In this document: positions 9,901 to 18,139 of the stretch, piece after piece
Layout: the number at the start of each line of letters is the position of its first letter
Numbering within the stretch: position 1 is the stretch's first letter
Assembly: GCF_018860545.1 (NCBI RefSeq)
Contig: NZ_JAHKPN010000018.1
Coordinates: forward strand, 62,001 to 126,000
Length of the DNA: 64,000 bases
Origin: Winogradskyella psychrotolerans
Lineage (GTDB): Bacteria > Bacteroidota > Bacteroidia > Flavobacteriales > Flavobacteriaceae
Direction of reading: 5' to 3'
Notes under the pieces: generated by a model
What the model saw: the letters and a program-made list of their open reading frames with translations, nothing else
Databases searched by the model: none
Told to the model about the DNA's origin: nothing
Translations under genes and position numbers: made by a program

Positions 9901-10634
9901 TTGATAAAATGGATGGTTTTGCAGAAGTAAGTGTTGTAGAAAATGCACAAGCCTTAATTCAAGAAAAGATAGATTCTGGAGAATTGATAGTTCCAAAAGG
10001 AATCAACTATACATTCACAGGAACGTATGAAAATCAGTTACGAGCAGAAAAAACTTTGTCGGTTGTTGTACCGTTAGCATTGGCCATCATTTTCTTAATT
10101 CTGTATTTCCAGTTCCGTTCTGTAGGGACATCACTAATGGTATTCACAGGTATTGCAGTAGCGTTTGCAGGTGGTTTTATAATGATTTGGCTCTATGGTC
10201 AAGGTTGGTTTTTAAACTTCAATTTCTTTGGTGAAAACCTACGCGATTTATTCCAAATGCACCCAATCAACTTAAGTGTAGCGGTTTGGGTTGGGTTTAT
10301 TGCACTCTTTGGTATTGCAACCGATGATGGTGTGGTTATGGCAACTTACTTAACCCAAACATTCGATAGAAATACACCAGAGAATAAAAAGGAAATTAGA
10401 GCATCCATAGTGGAAGCAGGAGAAAAACGAATCAGACCCTGTTTAATGACTACAGCTACAACAATTTTGGCATTATTACCAGTATTAACCTCTACAGGAC
10501 GAGGAAGCGATATAATGATACCAATGGCAATACCAAGTTTTGGTGGAATGCTTATAGCCTTAATAACCTTATTTGTTGTTCCAGTATTATATAGCTGGAA
10601 AGCCGAATTTCAACTTAAAAGAACTGTAAAATGA
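6933..10634 (+). CDS. cusA: Cu(I)/Ag(I) efflux RND transporter CusA
   Basis: An inner-membrane RND proton antiporter of 1233 residues, longer than the ~1040 of E. coli CusA. The extra length comes from an inserted hydrophobic block (about residues 525-640, with several added membrane segments) and an insertion in the porter domain (about residues 740-800, including NGMSLRAEQSEAW). By alignment from memory, the three copper-relay methionines of E. coli CusA (M573, M623, M672) are all present: LLMPTSMP, PLSMYENMIQ and RLVMLQTGMRAP. This supports Cu/Ag rather than Zn/Co. The motif GEKRIRPCLMTTATT marks the final membrane domain. It overlaps the TolC gene by 4 bp (ATGA). Confidence 0.94.
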   Translation: MLNKAIKFLIENKLVAVLLLVLFVGWGTVNAPFNWDTGFLPSNPVAVDAIPDIGENQQIVFTKWDGRSPQDIEDQITYPLTTSLLGIPGVKTIRSSSMFGFSSIYIIFEEDIEFYWSRSRILEKLNSLPSGLLPEGVNPALGPDATGLGQIFWYTLEGRDDNGNVTGGWDLQELRSIQDYYVKYALSSASGVSEVASIGGYVQEYQVDVNPELMRQYDIGLNQVVKAVKESNKDIGAQTLEINQAEYLVRGLGYVKSISDIENAVVTSGDYTSIRIKDIGKVSLGPATRRGLLDKEGAEVVGAVVVARYGANPMEVINNVKEKINELSAGLPSKVLSDGRTSQVTIVPFYDRTELIQETLGTLNEALTLEILITILVIIIMVFNLRASVLISGLLPVAVLMVFIAMKLFGVDANIVALSGIAIAIGTMVDVGVILSENIIRHLDEDDGTQSINTVVYNATAEVSGAIVTAVMTTIISFIPVFTMIGAEGKLFRPLAFTKTFALTASIIVALFLIPPFAAFLFRKKNIKNIFKYVLNGVLIALGIAAIIYGYWLGLILIAFGITALLNLQNKITEKQANLINIIISVSAIVFLLAEYWRPLGVDKSIFWNLIFVSVICFCLLGIFSLFIKYYTRILRWCLDNKLLFLSVPTAIVIAGFFIMKNTGKEFMPSLNEGSFLLMPTSMPHSGVEENKRVLQQLDMAVASIPEIETVVGKAGRTESALDPAPLSMYENMIQYKPEYMLNDYGQRQRYKVNDDGEYVLKNGMSLRAEQSEAWQSLNAKEQLIPDDDGEFYRNWRPEIQSPDDIWNEIVKVTKLPGVTSAPKLQPIETRLVMLQTGMRAPMGIKVKGQDLKQIEAFGVQLENIIKDAEGVKKEAVFADRIVGKPYLLIDIDREKIARYGISIQDVQDVLKVAVGGMVLTQTVEGRERYGVRIRYPRELRANPTDLQQIYVPVEKGSPVPLSELATIKYEQGPQVIKSEDTFLVGYVLFDKMDGFAEVSVVENAQALIQEKIDSGELIVPKGINYTFTGTYENQLRAEKTLSVVVPLALAIIFLILYFQFRSVGTSLMVFTGIAVAFAGGFIMIWLYGQGWFLNFNFFGENLRDLFQMHPINLSVAVWVGFIALFGIATDDGVVMATYLTQTFDRNTPENKKEIRASIVEAGEKRIRPCLMTTATTILALLPVLTSTGRGSDIMIPMAIPSFGGMLIALITLFVVPVLYSWKAEFQLKRTVK

Positions 10635-11869
10635 AACAGATAAAATCACACATAAAAACAGTCTTTATTCTTTGTTCGTTATTCTTGAGTCTCTTTGTAA
10701 ATGCACAGCAATTAGAAACGTTAATCAATGAAGCAGTAGCGAACAACCCAGAGATTCAAAAGTTTGAGTTACAATACAAAAGAGCTTCTGAAAAAGTAAA
10801 CGAAGTCAATACCATTCCTAATACCGAATTTGGTGTTGGTTACTTTGTAAGTGAACCAGAAACACGAACAGGAGCACAACGCTTTAAAGTATCTGCTAAA
10901 CAAATGTTACCGTGGTTCGGAACCATTACATCAAGAGAAAACTATGTGAGTTCATTGGCAGATGCTAAATACGAGGACATTGTTATCGCAAAGCGAAAAC
11001 TAATGGCTTCGGTATCTCAATCCTATTATAATCTATACGCCAACAAAGCAAAGCAAGAGGTCTTAACTGAAAATATTAAACTATTAGAAACTTATGAGAC
11101 GTTGGCATTAACTTCTGTTGAGGTTGGTAAAGCATCCGCAGTAGATGTGTTGCGATTGCAAATGCGCCAAAACGAAATGCAACAATTAAAAGATGTGTTA
11201 AGTCAACAATTTTTAGCAGAACAAACTAACTTCAATAATCTATTGAATCGAGAAAATGATGTTGAGGTCAATGTGGTAGATAGTCTAATGATACCTTCAG
11301 AAGATTTTGAAATCACTACTGAAAATTTAGCATTACATCCCGAATTGTTGAAGTATGATAAACTCTATCAATCCATAGAACAATCCGAATTATTAAATCA
11401 AAAAGAAAGCAGTCCAATGATTGGTTTTGGATTAGATTATATCAATGTTGCTGAAAGACCAAATATGGATTTCAGCGATAACGGAAAGGATATTGTAATG
11501 CCAATGGTTTCGGTATCTATCCCAATTTTCAATAAGAAATATAAATCACAGACCAAACAAAATGATTTGCAACAGCAGGAAATTACGGTCCAAAAACAGG
11601 AACGTTTAAATGCATTGGAAACGCTTTTAGACAAAGCAAATAATGAACGCATTTCTGCAAGAATAAGTTATGCTACTCAAACAAAAAACCTACAGCAAGC
11701 TAAAGATGCAGAAGATATTTTAATCAAAAGCTATGAAACAGGAACGATTGATTTTAATGATGTTTTGGATATTCAAGAACTACAACTAAAGTTTCAAATG
11801 AACCAAATAGAATCAATTAGAACTTATTATGTTCAATCAACGATTATTAATTATTTAACACAGCAATAA
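10631..11869 (+). CDS. TolC-family outer-membrane efflux protein (CusC-like)
   Basis: A 412-residue outer-membrane channel subunit for the adjacent CusA. It has an N-terminal signal peptide (IKTVFILCSLFLSLFVNAQQ) and two long coiled-coil rich repeats typical of the outer-membrane efflux family (LINEAVANNPEIQKFEL; SYETGTIDFNDVLDIQELQL at the end). No lipobox is visible. Start and stop overlap cusA and the following HMA gene by 4 bp and 1 bp, so the three are co-translated. It is separate here, unlike the fused TolC domain of the first RND pump. Confidence 0.92.
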   Translation: MKQIKSHIKTVFILCSLFLSLFVNAQQLETLINEAVANNPEIQKFELQYKRASEKVNEVNTIPNTEFGVGYFVSEPETRTGAQRFKVSAKQMLPWFGTITSRENYVSSLADAKYEDIVIAKRKLMASVSQSYYNLYANKAKQEVLTENIKLLETYETLALTSVEVGKASAVDVLRLQMRQNEMQQLKDVLSQQFLAEQTNFNNLLNRENDVEVNVVDSLMIPSEDFEITTENLALHPELLKYDKLYQSIEQSELLNQKESSPMIGFGLDYINVAERPNMDFSDNGKDIVMPMVSVSIPIFNKKYKSQTKQNDLQQQEITVQKQERLNALETLLDKANNERISARISYATQTKNLQQAKDAEDILIKSYETGTIDFNDVLDIQELQLKFQMNQIESIRTYYVQSTIINYLTQQ

Positions 11870-12600
11870 TGAAACACACATATAAGATTGCGGGAATGAC
11901 TTGCAATAACTGTAAGGCTTCCGTCGAGAAATATTTGAGTAAAATAGACCACGTATCAGAGGTGTCTGTTAATCTTGAAAAAGGTGAGGCAGAAGTGAAA
12001 ATGAATAAACATATTTCAACTGATATACTACAAAAAGCATTACCAGAAAAGTATACTTTATCTGAAAAGAAAGAGAAGAATGTGTTTGCATCTTCAAGTA
12101 TGTCGGCAATGCCTATGGAAGAAGAAAAAAGCAAATTACAACAGCTAAAACCTTTATTGCTTATCATTTTTTATATAGCAACTGCAAGTGTATTATTACA
12201 TTATAAAAATTGGACTTGGAGCGCTTTTATGCTCGACTTTATGGGGTTATTTTACATCGTGTTTAGTTTTTTCAAGATGTTAGATTTAAAAGGCTTTCCT
12301 GAATCCTTCCGTATGTACGACCCTTTAGCTAAACGTGTCCCTTTTTATGGGAAAGTTTATCCTTTTATTGAAACAGCTTTAGGACTGATGTTTTTAATGC
12401 GGTTTGAAATCAATATAGCCTTAATAATTACACTAATAGTATTAGGGATAACAACTATTGGAGTAACAAAAACATTATTGGACAAAAAATCAATTCGATG
12501 TGCGTGTTTGGGTACTGCTTTAAAATTACCTATGACTGAAGCCACATTTATAGAGAATGCAATTATGATTGTTATGGCAAGTTTAATGTTAATCTTTTAA
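11869..12600 (+). CDS. HMA domain fused to a MauE/DoxX-like four-helix membrane domain
   Basis: The first ~70 residues are a heavy-metal-associated domain with the copper-binding MTCNNC motif and a ferredoxin-like pattern. From about residue 95 there are four predicted membrane helices. The segment RCACLG before the last helix resembles the Cys pair of MauE-type membrane proteins, which handle disulfides. An HMA-MauE-like arrangement is common in Bacteroidota copper loci. The likely role is to receive Cu(I) at the membrane or to keep metal-binding cysteines reduced; this is inference. It sits directly after tolC and 11 bp before the DUF305 gene. Confidence 0.85.
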   Translation: MKHTYKIAGMTCNNCKASVEKYLSKIDHVSEVSVNLEKGEAEVKMNKHISTDILQKALPEKYTLSEKKEKNVFASSSMSAMPMEEEKSKLQQLKPLLLIIFYIATASVLLHYKNWTWSAFMLDFMGLFYIVFSFFKMLDLKGFPESFRMYDPLAKRVPFYGKVYPFIETALGLMFLMRFEINIALIITLIVLGITTIGVTKTLLDKKSIRCACLGTALKLPMTEATFIENAIMIVMASLMLIF

Positions 12601-12611
12601 AATCAAAAATT

Positions 12612-13094
12612 ATGGAAAATTCAAAAAAACACTCAAACAAAGGAAACTACAAAACCTTCTTTATAATGCTGGCTTGCTCATTTGTAGCAATGTACATCAC
12701 AATGTATTTAAACACCTATTCCATAGACCACGTATGGTTTAGTTTAACACGATTCTATATGACGTGTTTAGGAATTTCAACAATGGCAGTAATAATGTGG
12801 TTTTTTATGCGAAAAATGTATAACGACAAAAAGAAGAATATCGCCATACTCGCAGGTAGTTTTATTCTGTTTGTAGGTGCATTAGGGTTGGTGAGAACAC
12901 AAGCACCAATTATTGGTGATGTCCTTTGGATGAAAGCAATGATACCACATCATTCTATCGCTATTTTAACAAGTGAAAGAGCAGATATTCAAGACCCAGA
13001 AGTTAAGAAATTAGCAGAAGACATTATAAAAGCACAACGTAAAGAAATAAAAGAAATGAAAGCAATGATAAAACGATTAGAGAATGAAAAATAA
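12612..13094 (+). CDS. DUF305-type membrane protein
   Basis: A 160-residue protein with three hydrophobic helices (residues ~14-32, 45-66, 78-95) followed by a soluble DUF305-like helix pair containing MIPHHSIAILTSERA and a Lys/Glu-rich C-terminus. The HH dyad next to methionines is the feature shared with DUF305 proteins of copper-resistance loci. It overlaps the start of the next gene by 11 bp. It is likely a periplasmic or membrane copper-binding accessory protein; exact role unknown. Confidence 0.85.
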   Translation: MENSKKHSNKGNYKTFFIMLACSFVAMYITMYLNTYSIDHVWFSLTRFYMTCLGISTMAVIMWFFMRKMYNDKKKNIAILAGSFILFVGALGLVRTQAPIIGDVLWMKAMIPHHSIAILTSERADIQDPEVKKLAEDIIKAQRKEIKEMKAMIKRLENEK

Positions 13095-14862
13095 TAAAAT
13101 AGTCATATATATTGGCATACTCGTAGTAGGTGTGTTATTGGGTTGGTTGCTTTTTGGTGGCTCATCAAAAGAAGGAACAGACCATAATCACGATGCGGTT
13201 GCAGCAACCAATCAAATGTGGACGTGTTCTATGCATCCACAAATTATGCAACCAGAACCAGGCGATTGTCCTATTTGTGGTATGGATTTAATTCCTGCTG
13301 ATGGTGGAAGTGATGGTTTATTAGCAGACCAATTCAAATTGACCGAAAATGCTATGGCTTTAGCTAATATTCAAACATCTATTGTTGGTAAAGGCAATGT
13401 TGAAGGCAATACTATCAAATTATCCGGTAAAATTGCTGAAAACGAAGAAGCCAATGCAGTACAGGTAAGTTATTTCGCTGGAAGAATTGAACGTTTGAAT
13501 GTGAGTTTTACAGGCGAAGAAGTTCGTAAAGGTCAATTATTGGCAACCATTTATTCACCCGAATTGTATGCAGCACAACAAGAATTAATTACAGCAGCAT
13601 CTTTAAAAGAATCACAACCTGCTTTATACAAAGCAGTCCGTAATAAACTGAAGTTATGGAAGCTCTCTGAAAATCAAATCAATCAGATTGAAGAAACAGG
13701 AAAAGTGAAAGAAAATTTTCCTGTTTATGCAACCTTTTCGGGTACTGTTACAGAAAAATTGGTAGAGCAAGGCGATTACATTAAACAAGGTCAACGCTTA
13801 TTAAAAATTGCCAATCTCAACACCGTTTGGGGAAATTTTGATGTGTATGAAAATCAGATTGACCGCTTTAAAAAAGGACAGGAAGTGATGATAACAACCA
13901 ATGCTTATCCTAATAAAGAGTTTAAAGGTAAAGTAGATTTTATAGACCCAGTTTTAAACAACAAAACAAGAACTGTAACCTTACGTGTTGTTTTAAGCAA
14001 TAAGGACGATGTATTTAAACCAGGAATGTTTGTAACAGCAAACATTGAAGGCAGTACAGCTAAAAATGAAGACCTATTGACAATTCCTACATCTTCTGTG
14101 TTATGGACAGGTGAACGTTCTGTGGTGTACCTCAAAACAAATCCAGACCAACCTATTTTTGAAATGGTTGAAATTAAATTAGGCAATCAAATTGGTAATG
14201 AATATGAAGTTGTAGAAGGTATATTTGCTGGAAATGAAATAGTGACTAACGGAACATTTACGGTTGATGCAGCTGCACAATTACAAGGCAAAAAGTCTAT
14301 GATGAATAAAGAAGGTGGTAAAGTAATGACGGGACACGAAGGTCATTTAGGTATGGATAACAATGCATCTAACAAAGAAAGTGACCACACTAATATGAAT
14401 GAGCGTTTGAAAGTGTCAGCGAAATTTCAAGAGCAGTTAAAAGCTGTTTTCAATGCGTATATCAATTTAAAAGATGCTTTAGTAAAAGAAGATTCAAAAA
14501 GTACTTCAGCAAACGCAACAACTTTATTAAATAAATTGAACAAAGTAGATATGAAATTGTTGTCAGATAATAAGGCGCATAACCATTGGATGTCATTAGA
14601 AGGCGAAATAAAATCTTCTGCAACCTCAATTTCTGAAACATCCGATATAAAATCACAAAGAGACCATTTTAAACATTTATCATCACATCTAATCAATGCT
14701 GTTCAACTATTTGGTGTCAATGAAAAGGTCTATGTAGAATTTTGTCCAATGTCAGATAACAACAATGGTGCATATTGGTTGAGTAAAGAAGAAAAAGTAA
14801 TCAATCCATACTTTGGCGAAGCAATGCTAACCTGTGGTGAAGTAAAACAAGTAATAGAATAA
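13084..14862 (+). CDS. cusB: Cu/Ag RND efflux periplasmic adaptor CusB with metal-binding and DUF3347 domains
   Basis: A 592-residue membrane-fusion protein. After an N-terminal anchor helix (residues ~5-25) comes a short heavy-metal-binding domain with WTCSMHPQIM and CPICGMDLIP (residues ~44-75), known from CusB-like adaptors. The middle (residues ~110-400) holds lipoyl, helical hairpin and beta-barrel parts. The C-terminal ~155 residues form a DUF3347 domain with VEFCPMSDNNNGAYW and a further Met/Cys site, thought to bind copper. It overlaps the DUF305 gene and is the adaptor partner of CusA and the TolC protein upstream. Confidence 0.92.
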   Translation: MKNNKIVIYIGILVVGVLLGWLLFGGSSKEGTDHNHDAVAATNQMWTCSMHPQIMQPEPGDCPICGMDLIPADGGSDGLLADQFKLTENAMALANIQTSIVGKGNVEGNTIKLSGKIAENEEANAVQVSYFAGRIERLNVSFTGEEVRKGQLLATIYSPELYAAQQELITAASLKESQPALYKAVRNKLKLWKLSENQINQIEETGKVKENFPVYATFSGTVTEKLVEQGDYIKQGQRLLKIANLNTVWGNFDVYENQIDRFKKGQEVMITTNAYPNKEFKGKVDFIDPVLNNKTRTVTLRVVLSNKDDVFKPGMFVTANIEGSTAKNEDLLTIPTSSVLWTGERSVVYLKTNPDQPIFEMVEIKLGNQIGNEYEVVEGIFAGNEIVTNGTFTVDAAAQLQGKKSMMNKEGGKVMTGHEGHLGMDNNASNKESDHTNMNERLKVSAKFQEQLKAVFNAYINLKDALVKEDSKSTSANATTLLNKLNKVDMKLLSDNKAHNHWMSLEGEIKSSATSISETSDIKSQRDHFKHLSSHLINAVQLFGVNEKVYVEFCPMSDNNNGAYWLSKEEKVINPYFGEAMLTCGEVKQVIE

Positions 14863-14894
14863 AAAATCAAGTAATAACAATTAAATTTGAAACA

Positions 14895-15335
14895 ATGAAG
14901 AGATTAATTTTAAGTGTAGCTGTAATAGCAGCATTAGGTTTTACAAGTTGTAAAAACGAAACCAAAAAAGAAACAGAAACCACAACTACTGAAATGTCAA
15001 AAGATATGGCAATCACAGACCTGTCTTTTGGTGTAAGAGGAAATTGCGGAATGTGTAAAAACACTATCGAAAAAGCAGCTAACGGTGTTGAAGGTGTAGC
15101 AAGTGCTAATTGGGATGTCGATAAAAAGAAAATAGACGTTTCTTTTGATGATAGCAAAACCGATGCAATGGCAATCCATAAAGCAATAGCAACTTCAGGC
15201 TATGATACCGAAAAAGTAGCAAGTAATGAAGAAGCATATAATGGTTTACCAAGTTGTTGTAAATACGACCACGAAATGATAATGAATCAATCTGGTGAAG
15301 AAGAAAGTGATGACCATTCAAATCACGACCATTAA
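14895..15335 (+). CDS. HMA-domain copper-binding lipoprotein
   Basis: A 146-residue protein with a lipoprotein signal (VAVIAALGFTSC, Cys near residue 20), a Thr/Glu-rich spacer and a heavy-metal-associated domain with GNCGMCKNTIEKA supplying the CxxC metal site. The tail adds a CC pair (LPSCCKYDH) and an acidic His-rich end (DDHSNHDH). It is the last gene of the Cu/Ag block, 32 bp after cusB and just before a strong terminator. It likely binds Cu in the periplasm and passes it to the CusBA system. Confidence 0.88.
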   Translation: MKRLILSVAVIAALGFTSCKNETKKETETTTTEMSKDMAITDLSFGVRGNCGMCKNTIEKAANGVEGVASANWDVDKKKIDVSFDDSKTDAMAIHKAIATSGYDTEKVASNEEAYNGLPSCCKYDHEMIMNQSGEEESDDHSNHDH

Positions 15336-15344
15336 ACAAAAATG

Positions 15345-15376
15345 AAAGAGTCTTTTTCGGAAGGCTCTTTTTTTAT
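15345..15376 (+). terminator. Intrinsic terminator of the Cu/Ag operon
   Basis: A 10-bp stem (AAAGAGTCTT with AAGGCTCTTT, one G-U pair), a 6-base loop and then a T-run. It lies 9 bp after the stop of the HMA lipoprotein gene. Confidence 0.85.
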
Positions 15377-16543
15377 TCCCCACAACCCAAAACCCAGTTT
15401 TTTCGTACCTCAAAATCCTCTGTCTTTTGTGTTGTTCCGCACGCCAATACATAATTGGTTTTATGTCATAATACTTGTAGCCAGCGCTATAATAGCACAT
15501 TTCTTTTTTTATTTAAAAGTATCCATTTTAATAAATTGGTACAATAAAAAAGCAAAGAGCTATTGCCAACGCTCAAAACAACTATTCCGCCACAAAACCA
15601 ATCCCAAGCTATGTTACATAATAGAAGTTATAGGAGCAAAAATCCTTTCAATGGTTGCCTACGGCGTTTTATTATATTTTCGTCGCTATAACTGCTATTA
15701 TGTAAAATATCCACTCACCATCCGCACAAATCGGAACTAAAATTAAACTGTGGATATTCACGAGTACATTAATTTAAAATAAAAATGAAACGAGCTAAAT
15801 ATCCGCTATTCCAACGCTCACATCCGAACTTCTAACTACATTTTCAACAAACATTAAACAGTCGAACATTCAAAGGGTAACGTTAATTTATTATAATATT
15901 CGTTATCTCATTCAACTGCACAAAACCATCGTTAAGTCCAAGTATTCCTTACCTCAAGTCTTTGTTTGTTTCATTTCACTAACAAATATTAAAGTCCACT
16001 TTTCCCCACCACCCAAGAAATAGGATATAAAAAAATAGGTTTACAATATTTTGTAGTACGGCATAGCACATTACTTTTTATCGTGCCTCAAAAAAGCAAT
16101 AAGCTATTGTCTAAAAGTCCTGTATAAGTAGCTTGTTTAAATGCTGTTTTATCAAACAACTATTTAAAACGCTACATATACAAACGCTTAATCCAACGCT
16201 CAAATACGAACTAAACCTATTTTTTTAAGTGTTAATTCCCCAGAAAAGTTAAAAGTAAATTGAATCAAGTTTAAACCGATTTGAAATATTAAAATAAAAA
16301 AAGATGGCAAATATATGTGGCTACCTCTGCCAACCGCACAAGGCTATAAAGGTCAAGCCCTACGGGTTTTGAATAAAACTTTTTTCAATACCCTTTTTCT
16401 TTTGATTTAGACATTCAACTCAAAAAACTTTTATCCAAAAACCTTGACAGCCTTACCCACGCCACAACAACTATGGCTATCTTTTTTCTTTTCAAAAAAA
16501 TAATGGCGCGAAGCGTAGCGAAGCAATTTTAAATTGGATAGCT
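15377..16543. other. Gene-poor region with dispersed short repeats, possible element boundary
   Basis: About 1.17 kb with no convincing gene. The motif CCAACGCTCA occurs three times in direct orientation (15566-15575, 15811-15820, 16193-16202). Two short segments around 15491-15565 and 16062-16110 also resemble each other (ATAGCACATT followed by AAAAAAGCA and AGCTATTG). A GC-richer part at about 16304-16372 reads as a 22-codon frame (starts MANICGYLCQ) but may be non-coding. A short direct repeat GCGAAGC-GTA-GCGAAGC lies at about 16507-16523 just before the next gene. The region looks like accessory or decayed DNA. Confidence 0.45.
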
Positions 16544-16984
16544 ATGTCAACTTTTGAACTAAAAACACACCAAATCGGAAGAACCTACTCGAACCCTCAT
16601 TTTTTCATTCTAAATAAAGGTCTAAACAGCGGAAAACCACTCTTAAAATCCTGTGCTAACTGTTTCGTTGTCACTACTACAACAGAAGAGGTAAAACACA
16701 CACTTTTTCACTTATCTATGATGTTGCAAATAGGCGGTTTTTACGCTTACTATTTAAAAGGTAGTGTTATTCCGTTTATTTCAATAGATGATTGTAGGAA
16801 CACTTTGAAAAACAGCTACAGCTCATTGTTTTATGATGCAATTCAGTTGCAAAAACATATTAATATTGTGTCAGCAATTAATAAAAAGGAAAAGGAGCTT
16901 CATAAAATCATTTCAAAAATGGCAGATTTGAAAGTATCATATATCCAAAGTTTATTTTCTAAAATGCAAAAAGAAGCAATCTAA
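16544..16984 (+). CDS. Hypothetical protein, DUF6943-like
   Basis: A 146-residue soluble-looking protein starting MSTFELKTHQIGRTYSNPHFF. I recall similar proteins in Bacteroidota mobile or conjugative elements (DUF6943), but this is memory and not a computed match. There is no signal peptide or membrane helix; the C-terminal third is helical and Lys-rich (NKKEKELHKIISKMADLK). Its isolation in a gene-poor stretch between a metal-resistance block and ordinary chromosomal genes fits an accessory-element gene. Confidence 0.65.
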   Translation: MSTFELKTHQIGRTYSNPHFFILNKGLNSGKPLLKSCANCFVVTTTTEEVKHTLFHLSMMLQIGGFYAYYLKGSVIPFISIDDCRNTLKNSYSSLFYDAIQLQKHINIVSAINKKEKELHKIISKMADLKVSYIQSLFSKMQKEAI

Positions 16985-17109
16985 AGCAACAAAATCCATA
17001 TCAAAAGAATAGCATAAAACTTGCCATATATTTCAGCGGAAGGTACAACTTCGTGTTAAGTCCGTACCAAGTCCGAAGAAAATTATGTTTCATTTAAATT
17101 ATTTATGTT

Positions 17110-17751
17110 ATGGGTAAAATTGCTCAAGGTATTTTAGGAGGTCTTTCAGGTAAGGTTGGTAACGTTATCGGTGGAAGCTGGAAAGGAATTGATTACATTA
17201 GAATTAAACCTTCAAGTGTAGCCAATCCAAGAACTGTTGGTCAAGTAAACCAAAGAACCAAGTTTACTGCCACTTTAGAATTTTTACAGGCTGTAAAGCC
17301 TTTTATTAAGTTAGGATATAAAGGGTTAGCTGTTAAGAAAACAGAATTTAATGCTGCAATGTCGTATGTATTGAATAATGCTATTACAGGTACTGAACCT
17401 AACTTTGTTGTTGACTATCCGAACGCTTTAGTAAGTCGAGGAGGTTTATCTGGTGTGCTAAACCCAACGACTGATTTAGCAACTGCTGGAGAAGTAACGT
17501 TTGGTTGGGATGATAACTCTGCTGAAGGTAACGCAAATGCTACTGACAAGGCGATGTTATTGGTTTACAATCCTTCAAAAAAGGAATCCATTTCTTTACT
17601 TGATGGAGCAGACAGAACAGTAGGTTCTCAAATTATTCCAATCCCAACAACTTATGCAGGAGATACAGTAGAGCTATTTATGGCTTTTATTTCTGCTGAT
17701 GGTAGTCAAGTATCAAACAGTATTTATTTAGGCTCTGGTACAGCTAATTAA
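17110..17751 (+). CDS. DUF6266 family protein
   Basis: A 213-residue protein starting MGKIAQGILGGLSGKVGNVIGG, followed by WKGIDYIR and NPRTVGQVNQRTKF, the pattern I associate with the Bacteroidota family DUF6266. The second half looks beta-rich (WDDNSAEGNANATDKAMLLVYNP), perhaps an Ig-like fold. There is no signal peptide. Function is unknown; such genes are often found in many copies per genome. A good terminator follows within 25 bp and there is no tightly linked neighbour, so it is a single-gene unit. Confidence 0.85.
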   Translation: MGKIAQGILGGLSGKVGNVIGGSWKGIDYIRIKPSSVANPRTVGQVNQRTKFTATLEFLQAVKPFIKLGYKGLAVKKTEFNAAMSYVLNNAITGTEPNFVVDYPNALVSRGGLSGVLNPTTDLATAGEVTFGWDDNSAEGNANATDKAMLLVYNPSKKESISLLDGADRTVGSQIIPIPTTYAGDTVELFMAFISADGSQVSNSIYLGSGTAN

Positions 17752-17771
17752 TGCTTGGTGTTTTTATTTGG

Positions 17772-17799
17772 AAACCGCTCTAATCGAGCGGTTTTTTTT
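17772..17799 (+). terminator. Intrinsic terminator after DUF6266 gene
   Basis: Stem AAACCGCTC with GAGCGGTTT, 5-base loop, then an unbroken T-run. Positions 17772-17780 pair with 17786-17794. Confidence 0.9.
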
Positions 17800-18139
17800 A
17801 TGCTATATTTGTTGCTCTATTTATTAATAGTTGTTACTAATCTTCTCTTATTATCCATTTTTTGTATGCTATTTGTTGCCCAAATACAATAGTACTAATG
17901 AATACAAGGGTAGTTAAATATTGTATCGGGAAGTAAAACGTCATCGCAAAATTCTTAGATATAAATTATATAATTTAATTTTTAAAAATCTTGTATTGCA
18001 TTTAATGTGATATATGGCTTGAGCTAATATTTCAAATTTAATCTTAAGTTAACCTGTTTGTAAAATAGGTGAATAGGTATTTCATAATGTGTTCTTCAAA
18101 TTTTAGTTACATTTAGCCTTAAAAAAAGGCTAAGGTTTA
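17800..18139. other. Gene-free region before the TPR regulator, with a start-proximal hairpin
   Basis: This 340-bp A+T-rich stretch has no convincing gene. The only notable element is a perfect inverted repeat at 18113-18133 (TTAGCCTT, AAAAA loop, AAGGCTAA), ending 6 bases before the ATG of the TPR regulator. It could be a translational control hairpin or an operator. Confidence 0.5.

Noticed and set aside
15342..15740. 132-codon open frame directly after the Cu/Ag operon
   Set aside because: It runs through the strong terminator at 15345-15376, has a low-complexity Phe/Pro-rich start and resembles no protein family; treated as chance.
15560..16205. Integron attC-like sites
   Set aside because: CCAACGCTCA repeats recall core-site text, but no paired R''/L'' and GTTRRRY core sites with the right spacing, and no gene cassettes, were found.
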